From Edaphochlamys debaryana (Eukaryota > Chlorophyta > Chlorophyceae > Chlamydomonadales), in NCBI GenBank assembly GCA_016858145.1, contig JAEHOE010000031.1, positions 62,001 through 126,000 on the forward strand: 64,000 nt of DNA. The letters are read 5' to 3'. Of the stretch, positions 45,401 to 56,003 are shown piece by piece. The stretch's first letter is position 1. Every line of letters starts with the position of its first letter. A model generated the notes under the pieces. That model worked only from the letters and a program-made list of their open reading frames with translations, had not been told where the DNA came from and ran no database searches. A program made the translations under genes and the position numbers.

Positions 45401-48182
45401 GAGCCGCCAGCCAAGCCGCCGCCGCCGCCACCTGAGCCACCCACGGCGCCACCGCCCTCTGAGCCGCCGCTGCAGCCACCCTCGCCCCTGCCAGCCCAGG
45501 CTCGGGCTGCAGCGGCTGAGGCTCCCGCTGCCGCGAAGCCTGCCGCAGCCGCTAATGCCGCTCCGGTGGCGGCTGCCGAGCCGGGGCCCAAGCCGCTGCT
45601 CATCTGCGGCCTGACCTTCCACCCCGGCCTCGGCCCCAGCGCTCGGCAGGCTGTGGCCGAGTGGCGCGCGCGGGTGGAGGAGAGCGGCGGTCTGGCGGCC
45701 TGCAGCCCCGCCTCCCGCCAGGTCCGCGTCCCCGGCGTGGATGATACCGCGGACGGCGGCATGCCGGCGGCCGATGCGGCGGCGGCAGCCCTGGCAGCGT
45801 TCGAGCGGCACGGGCTCCGGCGGCCCATTCTGGCGTCACGTGTCACACGGCACCTGGGCATCGACGTGGATTGGGCGGCCACGCTCCCCGGCAAGGGCCC
45901 GGAGCCCCTGGCGCGGAGCCTGGTGGGCCCAGGCCCTGACCCGGAGCGGGGCGGCGCGGGTCTGTTCGCCCGAGCGGCCATCAAGCCGAGCTGGGTGCTG
46001 GGCGTGGTGGGGGGATACGTGATGCCCAGGCGGGCGGCCGAGGCGGTTGTGGCCAGCAGTGCATGGACGGACGCGCCCAAGCTGACGGCGGCGCTGTCTG
46101 CGCTGAGGAGCGGTGCCGACCCGGGCTGGGGCGCGGTGCTGTGCGGGCCCTTCCGCCGGCGCTTGCCCGACGCCGGCGTGGACGAGCAGGAGGCCTTAGT
46201 CATGCTGTCGTACGGCCCGGATGCCGTGCTGGTGGCGAGGGCCGCTCACCTTCCGGTGGAGGCTAACCAGCTGCCGGCCCCGCCGGCTGCTGGTCCGCAG
46301 GCCGAGAGCCAAGAAGGCGCTACCGCGGAGCCGTCTTGCCTGGTGGGTGCTGCGGGCGATGGGACATGGGAGCTGGGGCTGAGCAGGCATGCAAGCTCAT
46401 GACGCGCCCTGTGACATCACGGCCCAAACCCCAAAGCACTTACCAATCCCACTCTTCTAAGGGTCTCTGCTTACCCGTGAGGTTTTTCTGCTTTCCTGCG
46501 AGGTTTCTCTGATAACCCGCGCTGCCTGGTCTGGACCTCCCACGCAGGTCCTGCCCGTGCTCGTGCGCGGGCTGCTGCTGCCCGTGCTGGCGGCCTCGAG
46601 GGCAGTGGCGGAGGGCGAGCAGCTGAGGCTGCCGCCGCGGCCCGCCACCTCCTCCCAGCCGCTAGCGCACACAAGCAGACCAGCGGAGGAGCCGCAGCCG
46701 AGCCCCGGCCCCAGCGCGGTCCGCATCGGCCGCGACAGAGGCCGCTCAGAGGCGCAGCAGCAGCAGCGGCCGGGCAGCGGTGCGGAGGGCAGCAAGCGGG
46801 AGGAGAAGAAAGCGCGGCGTAAGGAGCGCAGCCGCAGCCCCAAGCGCCGCCGCCGCTCCCGCAGCCGCAGCCCCGGGCGCGACCGGGAGCGTGAGCGGCG
46901 GCGCTCTCCCGCCCGAGACCGCAGCCCCCGACCCGGGCGGCCGGACGAGCGGCGAGACGAGCGGCGCCGCAGCCCAAGCCCTCAGCGGTGGCGCGGGGAG
47001 AGGGGCGGCAGCCCCCGGCCAGCCGGGGTATGGGGATCAGCGCGGCAGCGGCACCGCTCGCCCAGCCCGCCGCGTCCCACCAGGTCCGATGCCGGGCGTC
47101 CAGGTGTCAACCGGGAGCGCCGAGCCCCGGCGGGAGCCCCAGCCTCGCGCGAGCCCCACTCGGGCAGGCACCCGAACCGCAGCCCCAGCCCCCGCCCGCG
47201 GCGGTGGCACAGCCCGGGTGCGGAGGACCGGCAGCTCCGTGACCGCAGCGCACACCAGCAGGGCCGGGGTGGGCCGGCCGGGCACCAGGCGGAGGCCGCT
47301 CCAGCGGTGGCGCAGGGGCGGAGCCAGGAGCAGGGGCAGCAACACCAGAGCGCAGAGGCACGTCGGTCCGGTGACGGCCGTCCGGCTGCCGGCCTCGATA
47401 TGCCCCGTCAACAGCAGCAGCAGCCGCCGAATCCGTTTGCGGCTCTGCCGCAAAGCTATTCCTGGTCGCCGTCGGCTCAGCACCCCAGCCCGTCAGACGG
47501 CCTGACCACCGCCGGCGGGAGCGGCCCGGGCCGCTTTGGCGGTGGCGGCGTGGCGGGGCGCTTCGGCTGCGGCCGCGGCCGCGGCGCTGGCGGCGCTGGG
47601 CGGGGCTTCTCGCTCCTGCCCGGACCGATGTCCGGCGCCGTTGAAGACATGCTGCAGACGAGTACGCCAGTGGTGGTGACGACGCCCTGCACGCCGATGT
47701 CAGCGGTACCCAGCATGCCTTCATCGCAGAGCGACGCTGATGTGCAGCCCCAGCCCCAGCTGTGGGGAACGCAAGCGCTTGGTGCCACCGCTGCCAGCGA
47801 CGAGGCCGGAGGTAGCAGCGGCGCGGGCGGCGCAAGCGTGGCAGCGGAGGGCAAGGATATGGAGAGGCTGCCGCCGCCGCCGCCGCCGCTGCCGGCTCGG
47901 GGCTCGGACCGGGCCCTTTTTGACGCCCTGCTGGGCGGTGCCTCGCGGTCTGGGCATCTTCCGCCGGCCGCTGCCGCGCTGGGGTCCGCAGGCTTCGGGC
48001 TGCTGCCGGGAGGAGGCAGTTCGGGATCGGGTTCGGAGGGCTGGCACACAGCCAGCGGTGGTGGTGGGGTGGCCCCTAGCTCCTGGGGGTGGGGCTTTGC
48101 GAGCTGGACGCAAGCACATGGCCCTGCGGGGGGAGCGACGGCGTCGTGGTCGGCGCCACGCGACCCCCGGCTTGCGCAGTGA
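42476..48182 (+). CDS. G6: B3-like array with eroded SET domain and SR tail
   Basis: Predicted 1,683-residue protein, five exons in phase: 42476-42583, 42689-42878, 43040-44913, 45098-46342 and 46548-48182. The first exon (RPPGLPASATFCG) aligns with the first A exons of the paralogues and fixes the start. Order: A (1-120), D (about 160-266; ITVTAKMLRGGYL, LGLGEWM), a long Glu/Asp-rich stretch, E (about 431-560), B (about 666-775; GVFEGLL, then EEGDVLVFEP), Pro-rich linker, SET-like module (889-1164), Arg-Ser-rich tail. The SET start is intact (GAGLFARAAIKPSWVLG), but the LVNDPRR and ANCM region is replaced by unrelated residues, and the LLRDYGAEWW segment carrying the catalytic Tyr is gone (EGEQLRLPPRP instead). 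Methyltransferase activity is therefore unlikely. F is absent. LKRRKL is a possible nuclear signal. Confidence 0.8.
45932..46030 (+). repeat. 99-bp tract nearly identical to intact paralogues inside eroded SET
   Basis: These 99 bases match 38033-38131 of G5 with only a few differences visible by eye (for example GGCGGC versus GGCGGG, and GTGATG versus GTCATG), whereas G6 sequence on both sides is strongly diverged. The tract encodes the conserved SET entry segment ending GVVGGYVMP. Confidence 0.85.
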
Positions 48183-48582
48183 TGGCAGGGGGGCGCTGTT
48201 TCGAGCACGGCACGCGATCAGGGCCACTAGTGGCCGCTCCGCAGGGACAGACCCTGGAGGGTTGATCCGGACTGATCGTCTGTTCACAGCTACCGTAGCG
48301 CCCGGCTGCGGGTTTTGAGCCGGTTTCGACAGGGGCGCGGTCGGTCGCGGGGCTGTTGGATGTTGCGGACGAGCATGACGCAGACAGGTTGGTGTGCAGT
48401 TAGATACTGTGCATGCCAGCTGCGAGTATAGGGTTGCTGCAGCTGTATGTTGAGGCGGTTGGTTTGAGCTGGGGCCCCCCTGAGCTGGGGCCCCCCTGGG
48501 GCACTAGCCGCGAGCGCTGGGACCAGCGGGACAGAGACTGGCACGTTTTTGGTGAACAACGCTTGGCTCTGCGGCCCTGCAG
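48183..48582 (+). other. Spacer between G6 stop and the Fanzor-like RuvC exon
   Basis: About 400 bp with no recognisable Fanzor N-terminal sequence. It contains a 16-bp unit (TGAGCTGGGGCCCCCC) in two perfect tandem copies at 48465-48496. A plus-strand frame is open at 48413-48582 but its translation does not resemble a known Fanzor region. A splice acceptor-like CTGCAG ends at 48582. Confidence 0.55.
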
Positions 48583-50206
48583 CCAGCTGACGCGGCGCCG
48601 CCCAAGCAGTACACGCCGGAGGAGCTGGCCCGCATGTGTGTGGTGGGCGTCGACCCGGGCGCAGGGCGCAGCTGGTTCACGGCGGCCTCCAACCCTCTGT
48701 ATGCGCCCACGGAATGGGCGTGGCAAGGATGCACACACGACGGCGACAGCGAGGGCAGCGGCAGCGAGGGGGCCAGCGAGGGCAGCGACGGCGACAGCGA
48801 GGGTGGCAGCGTGGACAGCGGCAGCGAGGGCGGCAGCGGGGCAAGGTCCTGCCTGCTGCACTTGCATGACAGGCAGCTGAACGAGGACGAGGGAGACGGC
48901 GCTGCTGCGACGCTGTCACCTCAGCCCCGCCGCCCCGTGCGCGCGGGGTCAACAGCCAGACGCAGGCAGCGCAGGGGGGGCAAGCGGCGCAAGCAGTCGA
49001 AGCATTGGCAGCCGCGAGGGGCCACAGCCAAGCGCAGGCGCCAGAGGCGCGGCTGCTATCACATGTCCATGGGACATTGGCGGCAGATGGCTGGCCTCGA
49101 GCGGCTGCGAACGGGTGACCTCCGGGCTGTACCGGAGCTCCAGGACTACATTGCGCGCATCCCCACGGCAGCAACCGCCTCCTCAGCACAGTATGAGGCG
49201 CACCTGCGCTATCTCTTCGGCCAGACGGCAGCGGCGGCGGGCGCGGGGCCGTCTGCGGCGGCAAGCCCTCCGGTCAGGCCTGCGCCGGCGGAGCTAGGCA
49301 TCGTGACGTGGGATTCGTGACCTCGGGGTGCACCGAATCCCACAACAGGCTCAATCCCACCCACCCGAGTGCCCCCGCCGCCTGCCCGCCGGCCTAGCGA
49401 TAGCTTATGGTCCCTAGATGTGACCTGCGGGGGCGCTTCCGGTCAGGCCTACCAGGGCTTGGCGTCGTGGACGTGCTGTGGCACTACCACACCTCCGCGT
49501 TCCGCCGCAAGCGCTGGGCCGCCTTCATCCAGCGCGACCGCGCGCTGCACCGCGTGGCCCAACAGCTGACGCACGGGCGGCGGCAGGAGGAGGTGGTGGT
49601 GGGCTGGGGGTCGTGGGCTTTCGGCGGGGGAAAGGGGGGCTCGCCCATCTCGACCAGGGGCGGGGGCGCCCCCACGGGGCGACTGATTAAGCTTCTCCGC
49701 GAGCGATACGTGAAGCACGTCCTGATCATCGACGAGCGAGTACAGGATTAGCAAGGTGAGACGGGCGCATCAGCTAAACGGGTCAGCTTGACATTGTCGC
49801 CACATTGCCGCCACCTTCCTTCTTCGACCCCCTCCTACATGCGCACACCCACACCGCAGACGTGCTACAACTGCGGGCACCAGGACATGGTGCTGAGGAA
49901 CGGACTGGTGGGCCTGCGGATGGGCCAGCGGGCCTGGTCGGTGAAAGACTGCAACAGTTGCTTCACAACCTGGGTAGGTGGGGGTGGGTGGGTGGATTGG
50001 GGACGGTCCGTTGGGGCTTGGCGGGGTTGGTGTGCGGAGGGCTGCTTGGGTGGACTTGGCTAGACTAACCCGCACCCCTTCCCACGCCCCCTCAGAACCG
50101 CGACGTCTCCGCTGCCAACGTGATCCGCATCCTCCTCCTGCTGAAGCTGCTGGGCTTCAGCCGGCCGGCCGCGCTGGAGCGGCCGCCGGCCGTGGACCCG
50201 GGCTGA
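48583..50206 (+). CDS. Fanzor-like RNA-guided nuclease (eukaryotic TnpB homologue), N-terminus not found
   Basis: The RuvC half of a Fanzor/TnpB-type nuclease, which in the family uses an omega RNA to cut DNA. Exons: about 48583 to about 49300, about 49430-49739, 49860-49973 and 50096-50206. RuvC-I is VVGVDPG (Asp codon 48652); CYHMSMGHWRQMAG and IPTAATASSAQYEAHLRYLFG follow, then FRRKRWAAFIQRDRALHRVA and VVVGWGSWAF. RuvC-II is HVLIIDER (Glu codon 49734). The intron at 49740-49859 joins DER to TCYNCGH, the first zinc-ribbon pair; DCNSC is the second. RuvC-III is NRDVSAANV (Asp codon 50102). All three acidic residues and four Cys are present. An acidic Gly-Ser repeat (48744-48840) and a very basic stretch are inserted after RuvC-I. 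The usual N-terminal recognition and wedge regions are not visible, so it is either 5'-truncated or has distant exons. Introns rule out a bacterial contaminant. The first splice junction is unresolved. Confidence 0.75.
48744..48840 (+). repeat. Coding minisatellite, acidic Gly-Ser-Glu repeat in Fanzor-like gene
   Basis: Short imperfect units of the type GGCAGCGAG encode a run rich in DSEG, GSEG and SDGDSEGG immediately after the RuvC-I segment. The frame is maintained across the whole tract. Confidence 0.85.
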
Positions 50207-51566
50207 GCGCCCAAAAGCAGCGGCGGCGGCGGAGGGAGAGATGTAGCGGGTGGCGTGTGGGCAGTAGCGGATTGGAGACGGACATCTACTCTTTCTATCT
50301 TTTGGAGGGTGCATGTGCGCCCAACCCAACCGGCAAAGTCCGGCATTGCGGGGTTGCGAAGGCCCCCAACTTATGGCGGCGTGGGTTTAGTCCGTGCGCT
50401 GTGGGGCGTAGTGCTTGATTGCGCGGCCCCAGTGCTGCCCGGCCTCGCGGGGTTTGGGGCTCAGCCCTTTTCCCTGTCCTGAGGAGGGACAGACACCCTT
50501 GTTGGTGAACAAAAGTCAGCGGAGCAGTAGAGGGCCTGGTACTGTGCCTAGACTGGGCCCTAGACTGCGCCGACACTGGTCTCGTCGATCACATACAGCC
50601 AGCGCAGGGTCGATAACTTTCCCTGCTCTCAATCACAAGCGCTGGCTGGCGACCAAAAACATCGTGGACAGCCGTGGCTGTGTGTGGGCTTTACTTGGCA
50701 GCGTTGATAGCGGCAGGGCAACAACTCTGGAGTACCAGTGCAAAATCATGGGTGAAGCTTTGCAAAGTGCAATTGCACAGTCCAAACCGCAGGCACGGTG
50801 CCCCACGGCTACCACGCGCACTGGTAACTCATCGGGCCGAAAGACCCATCTCAACAACAATCCACCCGCGCAGCCCCACACTCCAGGGTCTGACTGGAGA
50901 GGCAGTTCCGACTTTCCGAGCGTCGGCGGAAACAACCCACAGGGCTCCGATACTCCCACGCACCCCGGGTCAACCTGCTGCACGCCCGCCCCCGGCGACT
51001 CGTCAGCCATAGTCTATCAGCCATTGTCAAAGCGTAGATTGATGCAGGGCGGATCGTGATTGGTCTCCTGCGTCACTACCCTCGGTGTTCTGCGTCACTA
51101 TCCTCGATGTTAATCAGTGCAGGGCGGCTGGGCTGATCGTCGTCTTGTGCCTGCATCAGAAGTATCCGCCTCCCACCCCCGCCACGAGCGCTCCCAGGGC
51201 TCCTAGTCTCTTCACCAGGTCCGCACAACAAGCATACGTCACAAGAGCGAGGGCAACAAAAGGTTGGGAATGTGTGCCTCCAAGCAAGGGCCTGGCCTGG
51301 GCAACAGGCCTGCCAACAGCCCAATACTCGCCCCAACAAGAGCAGCGGAGCGCGCTCCAACTTGCAAGACCGTCTGTGCCCAAGTATGATAAGAGCACGC
51401 CTCACCACACAACTCATCTGCCCTTATCAGCACCACACATCCCTTGTCGTCATTCCTCCCGTCTTCCCAAGCAACAACCACTACCACAGCTGCCCTTCCG
51501 GATGGTCATGTCCACGCCTCCATGAACCTATCCCCTAGCTCCAGACTCTTTGCGTGCCTCTCTCCG
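50207..51566. other. Region between Fanzor-like gene and kinase 3' end
   Basis: About 1.36 kb. The first 300 bp after the Fanzor stop includes a GC-rich stem-loop at 50307-50322 (six-pair stem, four-base loop) and is where a guide (omega) RNA would be expected if the system follows the usual TnpB/Fanzor layout. The rest should include the kinase 3' UTR (minus strand). Open frames here show no domain, and no transposase or obvious terminal repeats were identified. Confidence 0.45.
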
Positions 51567-54500
51567 CTAGCTCTCCAGCTTACGGCGCAGGAAGGCGCGC
51601 ATCTTTGCGAACGCGCCCTTGGGACCGCCCGCAGCCGCCTCCGCCGCCGACACCTCGCCGCCGCCGCCGCTGCCGGCGCGCCCCGCCCTGAGCGAGGCGT
51701 CCCCGGCCTCGAGCGTGGAAGTTGAAGCGTCGGACGCGCCGCGGTGCATGTCGGAGGCGCCGCCGCCCTGGCTGCGGCGGCCGCCGCCGCCGCCGGGGCT
51801 GCGCCGCGAGGGCACGTCCGGCCCGGAGGAGCTGTACCCCGCGTCGGTACTTTGGCCACCGCCGTTTTGCTGGTGGTGGTGGTGGTGGTGGTGGTGCCCT
51901 GGGCCCTGGTGGTGGTGGTGGTGGTGGTGGTGGCTGGGGGGTTGCGGGGAGGTGGCGGTGTCGATGGCGGAGGCGACGTCCGGCCCCGTCGGCGTCGTGT
52001 GCACCCCCGCCACGTGCCTCATGGCCCCCGCCGCCTGAGTCACATCCTCCGACGCCCCCGCCGGCGTCAGCCCGCCGCTGCGGCGCATCAGCGGAACGAT
52101 CACGTTGCTGCTGCCGTGGATGTCGCTGCTGCTGCCGCTGCCTGGCAGAGGCCCGGCGGGTGCCGCCACGCCGCGACCGGCGGTCGCGCCGACCGCAGCG
52201 GCGGCGTGGCGGCTCGCGGCGGAGGCGCCAGGGGCGGCGGCGCCGGGAGCCGCAGGGCCGCCGCCGCCGCTGCCAGCGCGGCCGGCGGTGACGATGCTGC
52301 CGCCGGCGGCCCGGCCGCCGGCGGTGGCGTGTGCGAGCTGGCGGTACTCCCGCAGGTCGATCCACTGCTCGGGGCTGCCGCTGCCGGGCGGCGGGGGCTG
52401 CTGGGCGGCCGCGCGGCGGGCGTAGGCGGCGGCGGCGGAGGCCAGCCAGGGGTTGTCCACCAGGTCCTGGGGAGAGGGGGGGAGGAAGAGGGTTGAAGAA
52501 AGGGAGGGTGAGTGTTGGGCATCGGCTATGAAGGGATAGCAGGCACTAGACGGTAGGTGGCACTAGGCCCAGACCAGCGAAGAGCAGCCAGCGCAAGGGC
52601 CAGGACGGGCGCTTGGCATGGATGCGGTAGCAATGCTCCCTGCTGTGGCCCCCCACACAGCCCCCGCTGGCCCCTGCTTCTCACCAGCAGCGTGCTCCGG
52701 CGGTCCGGCCGCGGCTGCAGCAGCCCCGCCAGCAGCCCCTGCAGCCCCGGGCTGACCCCGGCCGGCAGCGGGCGCATGCGGCCGCTCAGCACGTTGGCCA
52801 CAGTGGCGGCCAGGTTGTTGGGGTGGGCCTCGTCCTCGAACGGATAGCTGGGTGTGGGGAGGAGGGGAGGGACAAGGGAGGGGAGTTGGAGCGGCGGGAT
52901 GCCGGCAGGATGCTGGCACAGGGGGCACGCTCAAGAGGAGCTAGCCCTCGCAGCAAGGTAAATTCCGTACCGGTAAGGTGTGCAGAATCCATAGATATGC
53001 AGTATGGTCCGTTTGTGCCCGTGGCCCGTGGCCCCTGCCCCCCTCACCGGCCCGTCACCAGCAGGTACATGAGTACGCCCATGGCCCAGGCGTCAACCCG
53101 GCGTGCGTCGTACGGCGGCTGTCCGGATGCATCGCCGTACACGGATTGCTGCTGGTGGACGAGCATCTCGGGGCTCATGTAGTCTGGGGGTTGACAAGTA
53201 CGAGAAGAACGGTAAGAGAGATGCGGATTTGCCAGGATGGGCAAGCCCTCTTCCTCCCAGCCATCACTGGATGACCCCCCTGGTGCTCACCTGGCGTGCC
53301 CACGCCCAGCGTCCGCGCGGAGGCGAGGTGCTTGGACAGACCAAAGTCGATCAGCTGGAGGAGGAGGTCGTGGACCATGGCGGGAGCGGGTGGGCGAGGG
53401 CTTTCAGACGCAGCACCAACACCTTGGCCAACTACAAGCACTGGCAATCCAGCCGCTGCCGCTTGCTACCCCTGCTAAGACCCGGAAGTCCGCAACTCCC
53501 CCGGCTGACCTTGAGCTGGTGGTTGGCCCGCTGCACCATGCAGTTCTCGGGCTTGATGTCGCGGTGGCAGAAGCCGTTGGCGTGCATGAACACCAGCCCG
53601 CGGAGCTGCGGCCGTTGGGAGGGATGCAGGGAGGGATGCAGGGCAGACAAGGTGAGAGATGGCCGGTGAAGGGCGGGACATGGAAGCTGACCCACGCGTC
53701 CGGTACGTGCTGGCCCCGTCAGCAACCGGCCTGCGTGGCCTTGCGCACACAAGCGGGAGCGGGCCTGTGCCGCCCCCACCGGCCCCGTCCCGCCCTGCTC
53801 CGCTCCGCCGCGCTCACCGCCTGTGTGAAGTAGAATGCGGCCATGTCCTCCGGCATGCGGCCCCCGCACTCGTTGAGCAGGTCCAGCAGGTCGGGGCCCG
53901 AGATGAGCTCCCACTGCAGGGGGGAGAAGAGGGAGTGGATAGGCGAAGGCAGGGGCCAGGCGTAGCACCCCGGGAGCCCCCCAAGGGCGCCCTTCGCCCC
54001 TGCCCTCCCGCCACCCAACTCCGTGTCCCGTCCGCCTCTCCACCCCCCTCCACCCCCCACGCACCACGATGACCAGCTGCTGCCGCTCCGCGAACACGTC
54101 CAGCAGCCGCACGATGTTGTCGTGCGACACGGAGGAGGAGAAGGTGATCTGGGGGTGAGTGGGGGAGAATGCGGGGTTGAGTGCGAGGCAAGGTGGGTGC
54201 AGGTGCAGACACAGCTGGTGCAAGCCATGGGGTGCCCTGGGGTGAAGAGAAACGCCCCCCGGCTCCGTTGGTGGGCCACGGCTTACCTCCCGTCGGACCA
54301 CCTTGAGTGGGACCTGGTCGGGTCCGTGCATCACCTGGGGGGCAGGCGTGGGAAGGGCCGTGTTAAAGCTTGAAGCTGCGGCTGCAGCTCCTCCTGCTCT
54401 TCCGTTGGTAGTCGATACCACGGCTGCCCGCCCGGCCTGGCCCCCGCAGGCCCCCCGCTTCCCCACCTTGAGGGCCACATAGTTGTTGGTGGCTCTGTCC

Positions 54501-54885
54501 TCGGCGGCATACACCACTGCCGTGCCGCCGCCTGAGGAAGGGGGCGGAAACGTTGCGGGGGTAAGAACTCGGCAAGGGTTCAGCATCGAGGGGATGCGTG
54601 CACGCGCCTCCATCAGGGGGAGGCAGCAACAGCTCTGAGCGCTGCGGCTGTGGCAGTGAGAGCGCTGCGGCTGTGGCAGTGAGCGCCGAGGGAGCAGCTA
54701 CGGCCCGTGCCGCACCCAACGCCCCGACGGTGTTCGCCTCGAGTCTGGCCGCCCCGACCCCACTCCAGCGGCAGTCGCTCACGGTTCAGCTCGCGCTCTA
54801 TCCTGTAGCGCCCGTGGTTGAGCAGCGTCCCCTTGGGCAGCGATATGGGGGACGCCTGAAAGGCGGAGCCGCCTCCGGGCAGCAT
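51567..54885 (-). CDS. SnRK2-like serine/threonine protein kinase
   Basis: Predicted 584-residue kinase, ten exons in phase: 54885-54783, 54531-54467, 54334-54287, 54148-54065, 53913-53818, 53605-53510, 53354-53291, 53183-53048, 52847-52685 and 52466-51567. In order: nucleotide loop region (RGGTAVVYAAED), catalytic Lys in YVALK, HDNIVRLLDVF, catalytic loop CHRDIKPEN, IDFGLSK, activation segment TLGVGTPDYMSPEML, DAWAMGVLMYLLVTGR, then YPFEDEAHPNN and RPDRRSTLL with NPWL. The spacing and the PFED segment resemble plant SnRK2 kinases, which act in stress and nutrient signalling (for example sulfur limitation in Chlamydomonas). The last 300 residues are unlike SnRK2 tails: Gly/Ala/Ser-rich with two His runs (about 51880-51935) and a short basic end. 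All catalytic residues are present. The ATG at 54885 gives a short leader before the kinase core. It has no visible link to the B3-SET family. Confidence 0.85.
51873..51940 (-). repeat. Trinucleotide runs encoding two polyhistidine tracts
   Basis: Runs of GGT/GTG units on the plus strand encode two runs of eight or nine His on the minus strand, separated by QGPG, within the disordered C-terminal part of the kinase. Confidence 0.9.
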
Positions 54886-56003
54886 GGCTGCTGGGGGCTG
54901 GCGCTGAGGTGCTATCGAGTGTTGTGCGTGCGTTGAAGCTCGGCGGGCGCGACTAGGGAGCGCAGTAAGCGTCGGAAGGGCTCGGGGGAGGCAGGGCTCG
55001 AAGGCCGAGGCGTGCAACGTGTTGGTTCGGCTCTCTTTCGTTGTGCTTGAGCGCGCGCGTATGGTGTAGTCTTGTAGGCAGTTCGGTGTTGTGGGCTGCT
55101 GTATCGCTGCGCGGGGGCGGGCGAGGCGAACAGCGGCTTGCGAAGACCCGCGAGGAGGCTGACCCGGGGGTCATTTACGGGCTGCCGCGAGGACGGCGTC
55201 TCGGACCGACCCCGCCGAAAGCCCGCCCGCGCGAAAAAGCGCTCACCACAAGCATTTCAGCGAAAGCAAGGACAGCCTGCGCAGCCCCGCGCGGCAGGTT
55301 AAGGCGAAGCGCGGGCGAAGCTGAAGCGGACGCGATTCGCAGCTGGGGCACGCGCCACGAACCCTAATCCGATGCCCCCCCGCCCCCACGCTCGGGCACT
55401 CACCCCGACGCCACAGCACCTTACCCCCCGCCGCACTTCGTTCCCATCAACTTTCACGTCCATTCTTATGCACTCACCCGGCTCATCCACCTCGCCGGGC
55501 CTCAGCACGCTCACCATTCACCCCTTCCGCCTTCGCCCTCTACCCTGCAGAGCTGCAACAGGCTACACCGCTGTTAATTTGCTTTCCGGCTCCCCCGGCA
55601 TGAAGCATCCCAATAAGGCCTCGCACGCTCATCACAGGGCTTGGACAAGAATGAGGCAATCGCCTAGCTAGCGTCTCTCGGCGTCTCGTCAGTGGTCAAG
55701 CACACAGTCCAGTTGGTCACGACCGCCCCCAACAGCATCCGCGCTTCTTGCATTGCTGGCACGCCACACATTACAATGCTTTTACCTGTCCAATCGCGTG
55801 AGTATGGTCATGGAGGCTACCGCCTGCCTAGCCGCTTCGCGTTCAGCGGCTGGACGTAGAGAAGCGTTCACAAGCACGCTGTGCAGTACACTCAGTATCT
55901 GGGTTCACTCGCGCGCTAATGCTACGCTAGCCAGACAGCCCAGGCCTCCAGTGTCTATGCCCTAGGGCGGGCTGAGGCGTTAAGTCTATGATCTTAAGGC
56001 AGG
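54886..56003. other. Region between kinase 5' end and G7 3' end
   Basis: About 1.1 kb holding the kinase promoter and 5' UTR and the G7 3' UTR, both genes being on the minus strand. Base composition is less GC-rich between about 55.5 and 56.0 kb, as expected for a 3' region. No gene or RNA was recognised. Confidence 0.5.
55771..55775 (-). terminator. TGTAA poly(A) signal, likely for G7
   Basis: The minus strand reads TGTAA about 230 bp beyond the G7 stop codon, a normal distance for green-algal polyadenylation signals. Confidence 0.5.

Noticed and set aside
48583..50206. Bacterial insertion sequence (IS605/IS607-type TnpB) or contamination
   Set aside because: The zinc ribbon and RuvC-III segments are joined only after removing introns with normal GT-AG borders, and local composition matches the host.
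51619..52496. Plus-strand frames with runs of Trp or Val opposite the kinase tail
   Set aside because: Mirror translations of the polyhistidine codons; the minus-strand exon completes an intact kinase.
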